From an uncultured Rhodobacter sp. (GTDB lineage: Bacteria > Pseudomonadota > Alphaproteobacteria > Rhodobacterales > Rhodobacteraceae): a stretch of 7,290 nt of DNA. Each line of letters starts with the position of its first letter. Within the stretch, counting starts at the first letter, position 1. A program made the translations under genes and the position numbers. The DNA lies in NCBI GenBank assembly GCA_937901435.1, contig CALGTJ010000737.1, positions 1 to 7,290 on the forward strand. Direction: 5' to 3'. Below, one piece after another: positions 1 to 6,043 of this stretch. The notes below the pieces were generated by a model. It ran no database searches. It worked only from the letters and a program-made list of their open reading frames with translations, and was not told the DNA's origin.

Positions 1-1648
1 AAAACATCCAGCCCCAGCCACGCGCAAAGCGCCGCTCTGGCGGGGTCCATGCCGCACGCCGCGCCGCGAGGTCCTCATCAGACACCAGCATGTCGAGCCT
101 GCGCGCCTCAAGGTCCAGCCGCACGATGTCCCCGGTTTGCAGCAAGGCCAGCGGCCCGCCGACAAAGCTTTCGGGGGCCACATGCAGCACACAAGCGCCA
201 TAGGACGTGCCCGACATGCGCGCGTCAGAGATCCGCAGCATGTCACGGTGGCCCTGTTTTATCAGCGCCTTGGGGATCGGCACCATCCCCCATTCCGGCA
301 TCCCCGGCCCGCCCTGCGGCCCCGCGTTGCGCAGGACCAGAACGGTGTCGGGCGTGACGGCAAGATCCTCGTCGTCAATTGCGGCCTTCATTTCGGGGTA
401 GCTGTCAAAGACCAGCGCGGGGCCTTCATGCTGGTGGTATTTCGGATCACAGGCGGCGGGTTTGATGACCGCGCCGTCGGGACAGAGGTTGCCGCGCAGC
501 ACCGCCAGAGAGCCTTCCTTGTAGACCGGATTGGACAGCGGGCGGATCACATCGTCATTGTAAACCACCGCGCCCGTCAGGTTTTCGCCCATGGTCTTGC
601 CCGTGACGGTGAGGCAAGAGATGTCCAGAGAGTCCTCGATCTGCTTCATCAGCGCGCGCAGACCCCCGGCGTAATAGAAATCCTCCATCAGATAGTCTTT
701 GCCAGAGGGGCGCACATTGGCGATCAGCGGCGTGATGCGGCCCAGCGCGTCCAGATCGTCCAGCGTCAGCGCAACGCCCGCCCGGCGCGCCATGGCGATC
801 AGATGTACTACCGCGTTGGTGGAACAGCCCGTCGCCATCGCCACAACCGCCGCATTGCGCACAGAGCCCTGGGTGATGATGACCTCTGGCGTCAGATCTT
901 CCCAGACCATGTCGACAATGCGCCGCCCGCAGTCCGCCCCCATCCGCTGATGACCGGAATCCGCCGCCGGGATCGACGAGGCCCCCGGCAGCGTCAGCCC
1001 CATCGCATCGGTGATCGCCGTCATGGTGCTGGCCGTGCCCATGGTCATGCAGGTGCCCGCAGAGCGCGCGATGCCGCCCTCGACCCCGGACCATTGCGCG
1101 TCCGTGATATTGCCCGCGCGCCGCTCGTCCCAGTATTTCCACGCATCCGACCCGCTGCCCAGCACACGGCCTGCGTAATTCCCGCGCAACATCGGACCCG
1201 CAGGCAGATAGATCATCGGCACCCCCGCCGTGATCGCCCCCATCACCAACCCCGGCGTGGTCTTGTCACAACCGCCCATCAGCACGACACCATCCAGAGG
1301 GTGCGAGCGAATGTTTTCCTCGACCTCCATCGCCAGCATGTTGCGGTACAGCATCGAGGTCGGCTTGGTGAAACTCTCATCCACCGACAGCGACGGCATT
1401 TCCACCGCAAAGCCCCCGGCCTGCAGGATGCCGCGTTTGACGTCCTTGACCCGCTCGGGGAAATGGCTGTGGCAGGCGTTCAGTTCGGACCACGTGTTGA
1501 GGATACCGATAATGGGGCGATCCCGGTAATCTGCATCCGAATAGCCAAGCTGCATCATCCGGCTGCGATGGCCGAAGCTGCGCAAATCATCGGGGGCAAA
1601 CCAGCGCGCACTGCGCAGCGTCTCGGGCGTCTTGCGTGGGCGCGTCAT
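1..1648 (-). CDS. IlvD/Edd-family sugar-acid (aldonate) dehydratase, 3' end cut by window edge
   Basis: Cytoplasmic Fe-S/Mg2+ dehydratase that should convert a sugar acid to its 2-keto-3-deoxy form. 549 codons are open with no stop to the left edge; relatives have about 575-600 residues, so only the extreme C-terminus is missing. By recalled similarity it is closest to Rhizobium L-arabinonate dehydratase and keeps that enzyme's key residues almost in register: Cys59 (NACHSH), Cys127 with Lys129 (GGCDKTT) and Cys200 (AGTCMTMGTAST) as 2Fe-2S ligands and the carbamylated lysine, Glu91 (DESF) for the metal, and Ser479 (SDARMSGTSYG) as the catalytic serine. The ATG at 1648 is chosen because a GGAGG (plus-strand 1655-1659) lies 6 nt upstream and the N-terminus fits the family. 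It is divergent from the LacI-type regulator, with an operator 30 bp upstream. Neighbouring uxaC and kdgK suggest its product is 2-keto-3-deoxygluconate, from gluconate, mannonate or a similar hexonate. Family is sure; substrate is inference. Confidence 0.93.
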   Translation of the reverse strand, partial: MTRPRKTPETLRSARWFAPDDLRSFGHRSRMMQLGYSDADYRDRPIIGILNTWSELNACHSHFPERVKDVKRGILQAGGFAVEMPSLSVDESFTKPTSMLYRNMLAMEVEENIRSHPLDGVVLMGGCDKTTPGLVMGAITAGVPMIYLPAGPMLRGNYAGRVLGSGSDAWKYWDERRAGNITDAQWSGVEGGIARSAGTCMTMGTASTMTAITDAMGLTLPGASSIPAADSGHQRMGADCGRRIVDMVWEDLTPEVIITQGSVRNAAVVAMATGCSTNAVVHLIAMARRAGVALTLDDLDALGRITPLIANVRPSGKDYLMEDFYYAGGLRALMKQIEDSLDISCLTVTGKTMGENLTGAVVYNDDVIRPLSNPVYKEGSLAVLRGNLCPDGAVIKPAACDPKYHQHEGPALVFDSYPEMKAAIDDEDLAVTPDTVLVLRNAGPQGGPGMPEWGMVPIPKALIKQGHRDMLRISDARMSGTSYGACVLHVAPESFVGGPLALLQTGDIVRLDLEARRLDMLVSDEDLAARRAAWTPPERRFARGWGWMF

Positions 1649-1923
1649 GGAAATCCTCCGCTTTGCGTTTAATTTGTTTGTATGCGCTTACATTTTCAGC
1701 GCTCACTCGAAAACCCTCTTAAAACCATACACCCTTGCGGGCCAATTAAAAGGGATCACAGGGCCGGATCTTGGACCACGCCGATCTATGTTCTCGCTAT
1801 CATTGCACGCCAAGAGGATAAGGCTTTGCGAAAATGCGTGCTGTTGATCGACCTGCGGCAGTGGCGCGCAGGCGATATCGGATGACTGCGGATAAAGACG
1901 GCTTGTATCAGACAGGGCAACCC
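1649..1923. other. Divergent intergenic region between the dehydratase and the LacI-type regulator
   Basis: This 275-bp spacer is more AT-rich than the flanking genes near its left end, as expected for a promoter region. It holds the dehydratase Shine-Dalgarno (1655-1659) and the LacI-type operator (1679-1692). I could not find a convincing -35/-10 pair for either direction; a TTGGAC followed by TATCAT near 1771-1803 is spaced too far (21 bp). The regulator's reading frame stays open back to 1834, but that stretch has no family similarity and is probably untranslated leader. Confidence 0.6.
1679..1692. promoter_or_regulatory. Putative LacI-family operator upstream of the dehydratase
   Basis: The sequence is TGTATGCGCTTACA, a 14-bp palindrome with one mismatched pair (positions 5 and 10) around a central GCGC. 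It differs by one base from the symmetric TGTAAGCGCTTACA typical of LacI-family sites with a central CpG. It begins 30 bp upstream of the dehydratase ATG, where a bound repressor would block initiation, and lies about 230 bp from the divergent LacI-type gene. I infer that the adjacent regulator binds here. I found no second copy in the window. Confidence 0.7.
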
Positions 1924-2973
1924 ATGATTATGGGACCCATGGCACATACCAAACCTCTTGCAATTCATAAGAGCAAAGCGACCATGGCGGCAGTCGGTCG
2001 GCTGGCCGGGGTGTCGCAGGTCACCGTCTCGCGTGCGCTGTCGCATCCTGAAAAGGTGTCCCCAGACACCCTCAAGCGGATTCGCGATGCAATAGAGGTC
2101 ACGGGCTTTGTGCCCAACGCGCTGGCCGGGGCCTTGGCCTCTAAGCGATCCAACCTGATCTCTGCCCTGATCCCCTCGCTGACCAATATCGTCTATTCAT
2201 CCTTTGTTGCGACCTTCTCGGACAGCCTGCGCCAGCATGGTTATCAGGTGCTGCTGTCTGAGACCGGGTTCGACCCACAAGACGAAGCGGCCCTGATCAC
2301 CACCCACCTGTCGCGCCGCCCCGATGCGATGCTGCTGACGGGCATTCACCACACGGCGCAGGCGCGGCGACAATTACTGGGCGCGGATATCCCGGTGGTC
2401 GAGGTCTGGGATATCACCGACAGCCCCATCGACATGTGCGTCGGCTTTAACCACGTCGAGGCCGGACGCGCGGTTGCCGCCTATCTGCACGACTTGGGCA
2501 TCCGGCAGGCCGCGACGATCACTGCGCGCGATGAACGGGCAGTGCGGCGTCAAACCGCCTTTGCCGACAGGTTCGCAGCGCTCAGCGGCAGGCCCGTGCC
2601 GGATGCCAATACCGAAGGCCCCGCCAGTATCGGGGCCGGACGGCGGGCGCTGCGCGATCTGATCGAAACCAAGGGCCTGACAGTGGGGCCGACTGTGGGC
2701 GCGATTTTTTGCAGCTCTGACCTGCTGGCCCACGGGGCGCTGATCGAGGCCCACGCGCGCGGGCTTGCCGTGCCGGGAGATATTGCCATCGTCGGCTTTG
2801 GCGATCAGAATTTTGCGCAGGATCTGGACCCCGCGCTGACCACGGTCGCCGTGGATCGGGTGCGTCTGGGGCAAATGGCGGCTCGGGCCTTGTTGGACAA
2901 GATTGGCGACGGTGCGCGCCAGAACCCGGTGCTGGATCTGGGGTTCACCATCATTCAACGCGCCTCTACCTGA
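1924..2973 (+). CDS. LacI-family transcriptional repressor, gluconate-repressor (GntR/IdnR)-like
   Basis: Cytoplasmic DNA-binding regulator of 349 residues. The helix-turn-helix is at about residues 21-40 (MAAVGRLAGVSQVTVSRAL), followed by a hinge helix at 65-76 (NALAGALASKRS) that would place Leu71 in the operator minor groove. The rest is a periplasmic-binding-protein-type sensor domain with PSLTN, PVVEVWD, VGFNHVEAGR and SSDLLAHGA motifs. The C-terminal LDLGFT and the overall pattern match the E. coli gluconate repressor GntR as recalled, so the effector is probably an aldonate or a related sugar acid. The start at 1924 is preferred because AGGG lies 6 nt upstream; ATG 1939 (344 aa) is a real alternative, and ATG 1834 would add a long tail unlike the family. 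It is divergent from the dehydratase, whose upstream operator it most likely occupies. Family is sure; ligand and regulon are inferred. Confidence 0.94.
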   Translation: MIMGPMAHTKPLAIHKSKATMAAVGRLAGVSQVTVSRALSHPEKVSPDTLKRIRDAIEVTGFVPNALAGALASKRSNLISALIPSLTNIVYSSFVATFSDSLRQHGYQVLLSETGFDPQDEAALITTHLSRRPDAMLLTGIHHTAQARRQLLGADIPVVEVWDITDSPIDMCVGFNHVEAGRAVAAYLHDLGIRQAATITARDERAVRRQTAFADRFAALSGRPVPDANTEGPASIGAGRRALRDLIETKGLTVGPTVGAIFCSSDLLAHGALIEAHARGLAVPGDIAIVGFGDQNFAQDLDPALTTVAVDRVRLGQMAARALLDKIGDGARQNPVLDLGFTIIQRAST

Positions 2974-3007
2974 GGATCGGATCCAGCCCGCCAGCCCCCC
3001 CTCAGGT
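2968..3007. terminator. Long-loop inverted repeat overlapping the regulator stop codon
   Basis: ACCTGAGG (2968-2975) and CCTCAGGT (3000-3007) form a perfect 8-bp stem around a 24-nt loop that itself contains GGATCGGATCC. The TGA of the LacI-type gene lies inside the left arm. The position fits a transcription end, but no T-run follows, so it is at best a weak or factor-dependent terminator and may be chance in GC-rich DNA. Confidence 0.3.
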
Positions 3008-3180
3008 CTGGCCTTATCCGGCTGCACGCCCACGTGCACCAGCTTGCCATCCACGCTGATACAGGGCGTGGACATCACCCCCACCATCGCAATGGCGCGC
3101 GGGTCGGTGACTTTTTCCACCTCGACCGCGAGGCCCAGCCGGGCGGCAGCATCCTGCACCATCGTAACCGTGGTCTGACA
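2980..3180 (-). pseudogene. Remnant of a small thioredoxin-like (redox-active disulfide type) protein
   Basis: Read on the minus strand from 3180, the translation starts CQTTVTMVQDAAARLG and continues through EVEKVTDPRAIAMVGV, STPCISVDGKLVHVG and a C-terminal PDKARPEGG...GWI. This matches the body of the roughly 77-residue thioredoxin-fold proteins that begin with a beta strand and a GxGCxxC site and carry a cis-proline loop (MSTP) and a DGKVVHxG strand. What is missing is the N-terminal 13 or so residues including the first active-site cysteine; the surviving Cys corresponds to the second. No start codon in a sensible place exists, and no stop ends it: the frame runs on antisense into the regulator gene. 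I therefore call it a non-functional fragment. It is tail-to-tail with the regulator and abuts the membrane-protein fragment. Family call rests on recalled motif similarity. Confidence 0.7.
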
Positions 3181-3182
3181 GC

Positions 3183-3512
3183 CCTGGTGCCTTGGCCGCC
3201 TGTCTTTTGGTGCTGGTGTTTGGCGCGATTGCCCGCAAACCCATGGTGCGCGTGCCTGAAAACACTCTGAAATTTGGCGTCCGGGTCGTGCCGTCGGCCT
3301 TTGGCGTGTTCCGGACCGGCGAGGGTCTGGGCGTGGCATGGCCGGGCCATGATCTGGCGCTGTTCATCTTTGCCGCGCGGATGATCACTTCCACAGGCCT
3401 GCCCGCGCTGCGGGGCGGGGCCTTTTTGCGGCTGAGTTATCTTGCGGTCCTGATGCTCTGTGTCAAACGCGAGAGCGTCAAACGCGCAGCGCAGCCGCGT
3501 CAGAAATCCTGA
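3183..3512 (+). pseudogene. C-terminal remnant of a COG4280/TMEM165-like polytopic membrane protein
   Basis: The plus-strand frame starts abruptly with ALAACLLVLVFGAIARKP, a partial transmembrane segment followed by the family-like stretch RVPENTLKFG, then SAFG, GEGLGVAWPG and a last hydrophobic segment (DLALFIFAA). In the intact family this is only the final quarter to third of a protein of about 200-250 residues. The first in-frame ATG (3243) lies inside the conserved part, so no plausible start exists. Several positions look degraded: charged or proline residues sit where hydrophobic or aromatic ones are expected (GVRVVPSAFG, VFRTGEG). The tail after about 3375 has no recognisable family character and ends at TGA 3510-3512. 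It abuts the thioredoxin-like remnant at about 3180. The family assignment is from recalled conserved motifs. Confidence 0.62.
3462..3486. repeat. Two 10-bp direct repeats at 15-bp period
   Basis: GTCAAACGCG occurs at 3462-3471 and again at 3477-3486, separated by AGAGC. It lies in the degenerate tail of the membrane-protein remnant, where a short tandem duplication would not be selected against. There are only two copies, so it may be incidental. Confidence 0.4.
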
Positions 3513-3515
3513 CGC
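3497..3515 (-). terminator. Hairpin just downstream of uxaC
   Basis: GCGTCAG (3497-3503) and CTGACGC (3509-3515) form a perfect 7-bp stem with a 5-nt loop, 13 bp beyond the uxaC stop codon. The sequence after it on the minus strand is GC-rich with no T-run, so intrinsic termination is doubtful. It could mark a transcript 3' end or protect against exonucleases. Confidence 0.4.
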
Positions 3516-3528
3516 AGCCCGCCCAGTC

Positions 3529-4935
3529 TCACAGCCGATACGCCTCTTTTACCAGCCGATAGGTCAGGTCATGGGCGACCTCTGTTGCATCCTCGCGCGA
3601 CAGCCGGCCCGTTTCGACGAGGGTGGCAAGGAAAGAACAATCAATCCGGCGCGCGACGTCATGGCGAGCCGGAATAGAACAGAACGCGCGGGTGTCGTCG
3701 TTAAAGCCCACGGTGTTGTAAAATCCGGCCGTTTCGGTCACCGTTTCACGGAACCGCATCATGCCTTCATAGCTGTCATGGAACCACCATGGCGGCCCCA
3801 GTCGCAGCGCCGGATAAACGCCCGCCAGCGGGGCCAGTTCACGCGAAAAGGCGGTCTCGTCCAGCGTAAAGAGGATGATCGTCAGGCCCGCCTCGCCGCC
3901 CACCGCATTCAACAACGGGCGCAGCGCGGTGACGTAATCGGTGCGCGTGGGGATGTCATAGCCCTTGTCGCGCCCGAACCGCGCCATGATGTCGGCAGAA
4001 TGGTTGCGCGCAGAGCCGGGATGAATTTGCAGCACCAGACCGTCCTCCAGCGACATCCGCGCCATTTCGGTCAGCATATGCCCGCGAAAGCGATCCGCCT
4101 CGTCCGCGCTGCACTTGCCCTGCAGGGCCTTGTCTAACAGCACCGCCGCCTCTGCCTGTGGCAGATCCTCGGTGCGGGCGGTGGGATGGCCGTGGTCCGA
4201 AGAGGTCGCCCCGAAGTCTTTGAAAAACGCGCGCCGGTTGCGGTGGGCGGCCAGATAGCCGGTCCATGTGGTCGCATCCTCGCCTGCCATCTCGCCCATC
4301 TTGGCCACGTTCTGCGCAAACCCGTCAAACTCTGGGTCCACCACCGCATCCGGGCGATAGGCAGTGATGACCTTGCCGCCCCACCCGCTGTCACGGATCA
4401 TCTTGTGCCACTTCAGATCGTCAATCGCGCTTTCGGTGGTCGAGAGCGCCTCGATGTTGAACCGCTCGAACAGAGCGCGCGGGCGAAAGGCGTCGGTCTT
4501 GAGACACTCGTCGATATGGTCATAAATCGCATACCCCGACTCGGCGGTCAAAGGGTCCGTGACGCCAAAGACCTCTTGCAGGGCGTGATCGACCCAGATC
4601 CGCGAGGGCGTGCCCCGGAACAGGTGGTAGTTAGAGGCAAACAGACGCCAGATCTTGCGGCTGTCCTGCTCGACCGGGCCACCGTCAACGCGCGGCACGC
4701 CCAGATCCTCTAGCGCGGTGCCCTGCGAATGCAGCATCCGAAAGATATAGTGGTCGGGCGTCACAAAGAGCTGCGAAGGATCGGGAAAGGCCGCGTTTTC
4801 GGCATACCAGCGCGGATCAGTATGGCCATGCGGGCTGATGATAGGCAGATCCTTGACGCCCTCATAAAGATCACGCGCCAGCGCCCTTACCGTCGGGTCT
4901 GTCGGAAACAGCCGGTTGTCATCCAAAATCGCCAT
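3529..4935 (-). CDS. uxaC: Uronate isomerase (glucuronate/galacturonate isomerase)
   Basis: Cytoplasmic amidohydrolase-fold isomerase converting D-glucuronate to D-fructuronate and D-galacturonate to D-tagaturonate, the first step of hexuronate catabolism. The product has 468 residues, the usual UxaC length. It opens with LDDNRLFP, and the metal-binding HxH is at 36-38 (ISPHGHTDP). Further family motifs are DHYIFRMLHSQG (61-72), FRGTPSRIWVDH (106-117), FNIEALSTTE (159-168), SSDHGHPTA (245-253), QIHPGSARNH (303-312), FTLDET (356-361), WWFHDS (383-388), GFYNTVGFNDDTRAF (404-418) and IPARHDVARR (421-430). Recalled similarity to the Caulobacter enzyme is high throughout. ATG 4935 is chosen because the family N-terminus starts there and a G-rich Shine-Dalgarno-like stretch precedes it; the frame stays open to 5145, but that extension is unlike the family and crosses the promoter. 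It is divergent from kdgK, and control is probably at the operator at 4996-5013. Confidence 0.97.
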   Translation of the reverse strand: MAILDDNRLFPTDPTVRALARDLYEGVKDLPIISPHGHTDPRWYAENAAFPDPSQLFVTPDHYIFRMLHSQGTALEDLGVPRVDGGPVEQDSRKIWRLFASNYHLFRGTPSRIWVDHALQEVFGVTDPLTAESGYAIYDHIDECLKTDAFRPRALFERFNIEALSTTESAIDDLKWHKMIRDSGWGGKVITAYRPDAVVDPEFDGFAQNVAKMGEMAGEDATTWTGYLAAHRNRRAFFKDFGATSSDHGHPTARTEDLPQAEAAVLLDKALQGKCSADEADRFRGHMLTEMARMSLEDGLVLQIHPGSARNHSADIMARFGRDKGYDIPTRTDYVTALRPLLNAVGGEAGLTIILFTLDETAFSRELAPLAGVYPALRLGPPWWFHDSYEGMMRFRETVTETAGFYNTVGFNDDTRAFCSIPARHDVARRIDCSFLATLVETGRLSREDATEVAHDLTYRLVKEAYRL

Positions 4936-4969
4936 AAGGCCCCCCATCTGTGCCAGTCCGTGCCGCCAT

Positions 4970-4998
4970 CTGGTAGGTCTGCGCCCCTCCCTTGTCAA
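4970..4998 (-). promoter_or_regulatory. Candidate uxaC promoter
   Basis: On the minus strand a perfect -35 hexamer TTGACA (plus-strand 4993-4998) is followed after 17 bp by TACCAG (4970-4975), a weak -10 matching 3 of 6 consensus bases. Alphaproteobacterial sigma-70 promoters often keep TTGAC with a poor -10. It ends 35 bp upstream of the uxaC ATG. The -35 box overlaps the left end of the inverted repeat at 4996-5013, which would suit repression. Confidence 0.5.
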
Positions 4999-5013
4999 CT
5001 GATATGCCAGTTG
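4996..5013. promoter_or_regulatory. Putative GntR-superfamily (FadR/UxuR-like) operator between uxaC and kdgK
   Basis: CAACTGATATGCCAGTTG is an 18-bp inverted repeat with perfect 6-bp arms (CAACTG/CAGTTG) and a 6-bp centre. Its inner decamer TGATATGCCA matches TGGTATACCA, the symmetric core typical of UxuR/ExuR-type FadR-subfamily regulators, at 8 of 10 positions. It covers part of the uxaC -35 box and lies 112 bp upstream of the kdgK start, so one bound regulator could affect both genes. No GntR-superfamily gene lies in the window. It is clearly unlike the TGTA...TACA LacI-type site at 1679-1692. Confidence 0.55.
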
Positions 5014-5125
5014 TCTCTCTCGGGCATCACACCCCTCCAAGACGCGGATTTGTGGCCATTCGGGCTTGCCTCTGGCCGGGACCTCCGTCACCACTAGGCC
5101 ACAGTTTTTATCAGGACAGCCCGCT

Positions 5126-6028
5126 ATGACCCGGATCGTTTCCATCGGTGAATGTATGATTGAAATGGCCCCGATGGACGCCGCTGCAAGCTATCACATG
5201 GGCTTTGCGGGCGACACGATGAACACCGCGTGGTACCTGCGCCGCCTGCTGCCCGAGAGGGACCGGGTGGACTATGTGACCGCCGTGGGGACAGATAGCG
5301 CCTCTGACCAGATGGTGCAGTTCCTGCATGACGCCGGTTTGGGCACAGGTCACATCGCACGCCGGGCGGATCGCACCGTCGGGTTGTATATGATCCAGCT
5401 TCAGGACGGCGAGCGCAGCTTTAGCTATTGGCGCGGGCAAAGTGCGGCGCGCGCTCTGGCCAGTGACACGGATACACTGACACGCGCCCTTGCTGGCGCG
5501 GATATGGCCTATTTTTCCGGGATCACCGTGGCGATCTTGCCGCCCGAGGATCGCAGGCGATTGCTGGCGGTGCTGGCTGAGTTTCGCGCGTCCGGTGGCA
5601 TGGTGATGTTTGATCCCAACCTGCGCCCCAAACTGTGGTCCACGCCCGAGGAGATGACCGAGGCGATCATGCAGGCGGCTGGGGTCAGTTCGACGGTGCT
5701 GCCCTCGCACGAGGACGAAGCCGCATGGTTTGGCGATGCAGACCTGTCTGCCACCGCCGCGCGCTATGCCAACGCCGGGGCGCAGACCGTTCTGGTCAAG
5801 AATGGCGGCGGCCCGATGCTGGCCATGGTCGCCGGAGAGGTCACGCTGCATGACCCGGACCCGGTTGCGCAGATCGTCGACACAACCGCCGCCGGGGACA
5901 GTTTCAACGCCGGGTATCTGGCGGCGGTCCTGCAGGGCCAGAGCACGGCCCAAGCGGTGCGCGCTGGGGCAAGGCTTGCGGGCAAGGTCATTCAGGCGCG
6001 CGGGGCTTTGGTCGATCCGGGGGCCTGA
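5126..6028 (+). CDS. kdgK: 2-keto-3-deoxygluconate kinase (PfkB family)
   Basis: Cytoplasmic ribokinase-fold enzyme that phosphorylates 2-keto-3-deoxygluconate with ATP to KDPG, feeding the Entner-Doudoroff aldolase. The product has 300 residues, normal for KdgK. Visible features are the N-terminal strand with GECMIEM (8-14), the substrate-side GFAGDTMNTAWYL motif (26-38) typical of KDG kinases, and the PfkB C-terminal signature DTTAAGDSFNAGY, with anion-hole residues 255-257 and the catalytic base Asp258. ATG 5126 is chosen because AGGA lies 9 nt upstream and the family begins with this IVSIGE strand; an in-frame ATG at 5066 would add 20 residues unlike the family. It is divergent from uxaC with a shared 190-bp control region, and convergent with the glutamine-synthetase-like gene 15 bp downstream. 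A kinase for a related keto-deoxy acid is possible, but the uronate context favours KDG. Confidence 0.93.
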   Translation: MTRIVSIGECMIEMAPMDAAASYHMGFAGDTMNTAWYLRRLLPERDRVDYVTAVGTDSASDQMVQFLHDAGLGTGHIARRADRTVGLYMIQLQDGERSFSYWRGQSAARALASDTDTLTRALAGADMAYFSGITVAILPPEDRRRLLAVLAEFRASGGMVMFDPNLRPKLWSTPEEMTEAIMQAAGVSSTVLPSHEDEAAWFGDADLSATAARYANAGAQTVLVKNGGGPMLAMVAGEVTLHDPDPVAQIVDTTAAGDSFNAGYLAAVLQGQSTAQAVRAGARLAGKVIQARGALVDPGA

Positions 6029-6043
6029 CCATGGCGCACCGTT

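Noticed and set aside
137..1672. A 511-codon open frame on the plus strand
   Set aside because: It is the exact antisense, codon-in-phase shadow of the dehydratase; its translation is His/Arg/Gln-rich with no family character, as usual for high-GC genes.
1834..1923. N-terminal extension of the LacI-type regulator to ATG 1834
   Set aside because: The LacI-family helix-turn-helix normally starts within a few to about 20 residues of the N-terminus; the extension is Arg-rich and unlike the family.
2374..3339. A 321-codon open frame on the minus strand
   Set aside because: Only the part at about 2980-3180 resembles a protein family; the rest is antisense to the LacI-type gene or to the membrane-protein remnant.
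3192..3512. Possible intact small membrane protein
   Set aside because: The frame begins inside a conserved region without a plausible start or ribosome-binding site, and conserved hydrophobic positions are disrupted; a truncated remnant explains it better.
4936..5145. N-terminal extension of uxaC to an upstream ATG at 5145
   Set aside because: It would add 70 residues unlike UxaC, overlap the kdgK start and cross the candidate promoter and operator.
5111..5953. A 280-codon open frame on the minus strand
   Set aside because: Antisense shadow of kdgK; low-complexity Arg/His-rich translation and no ribosome-binding site.
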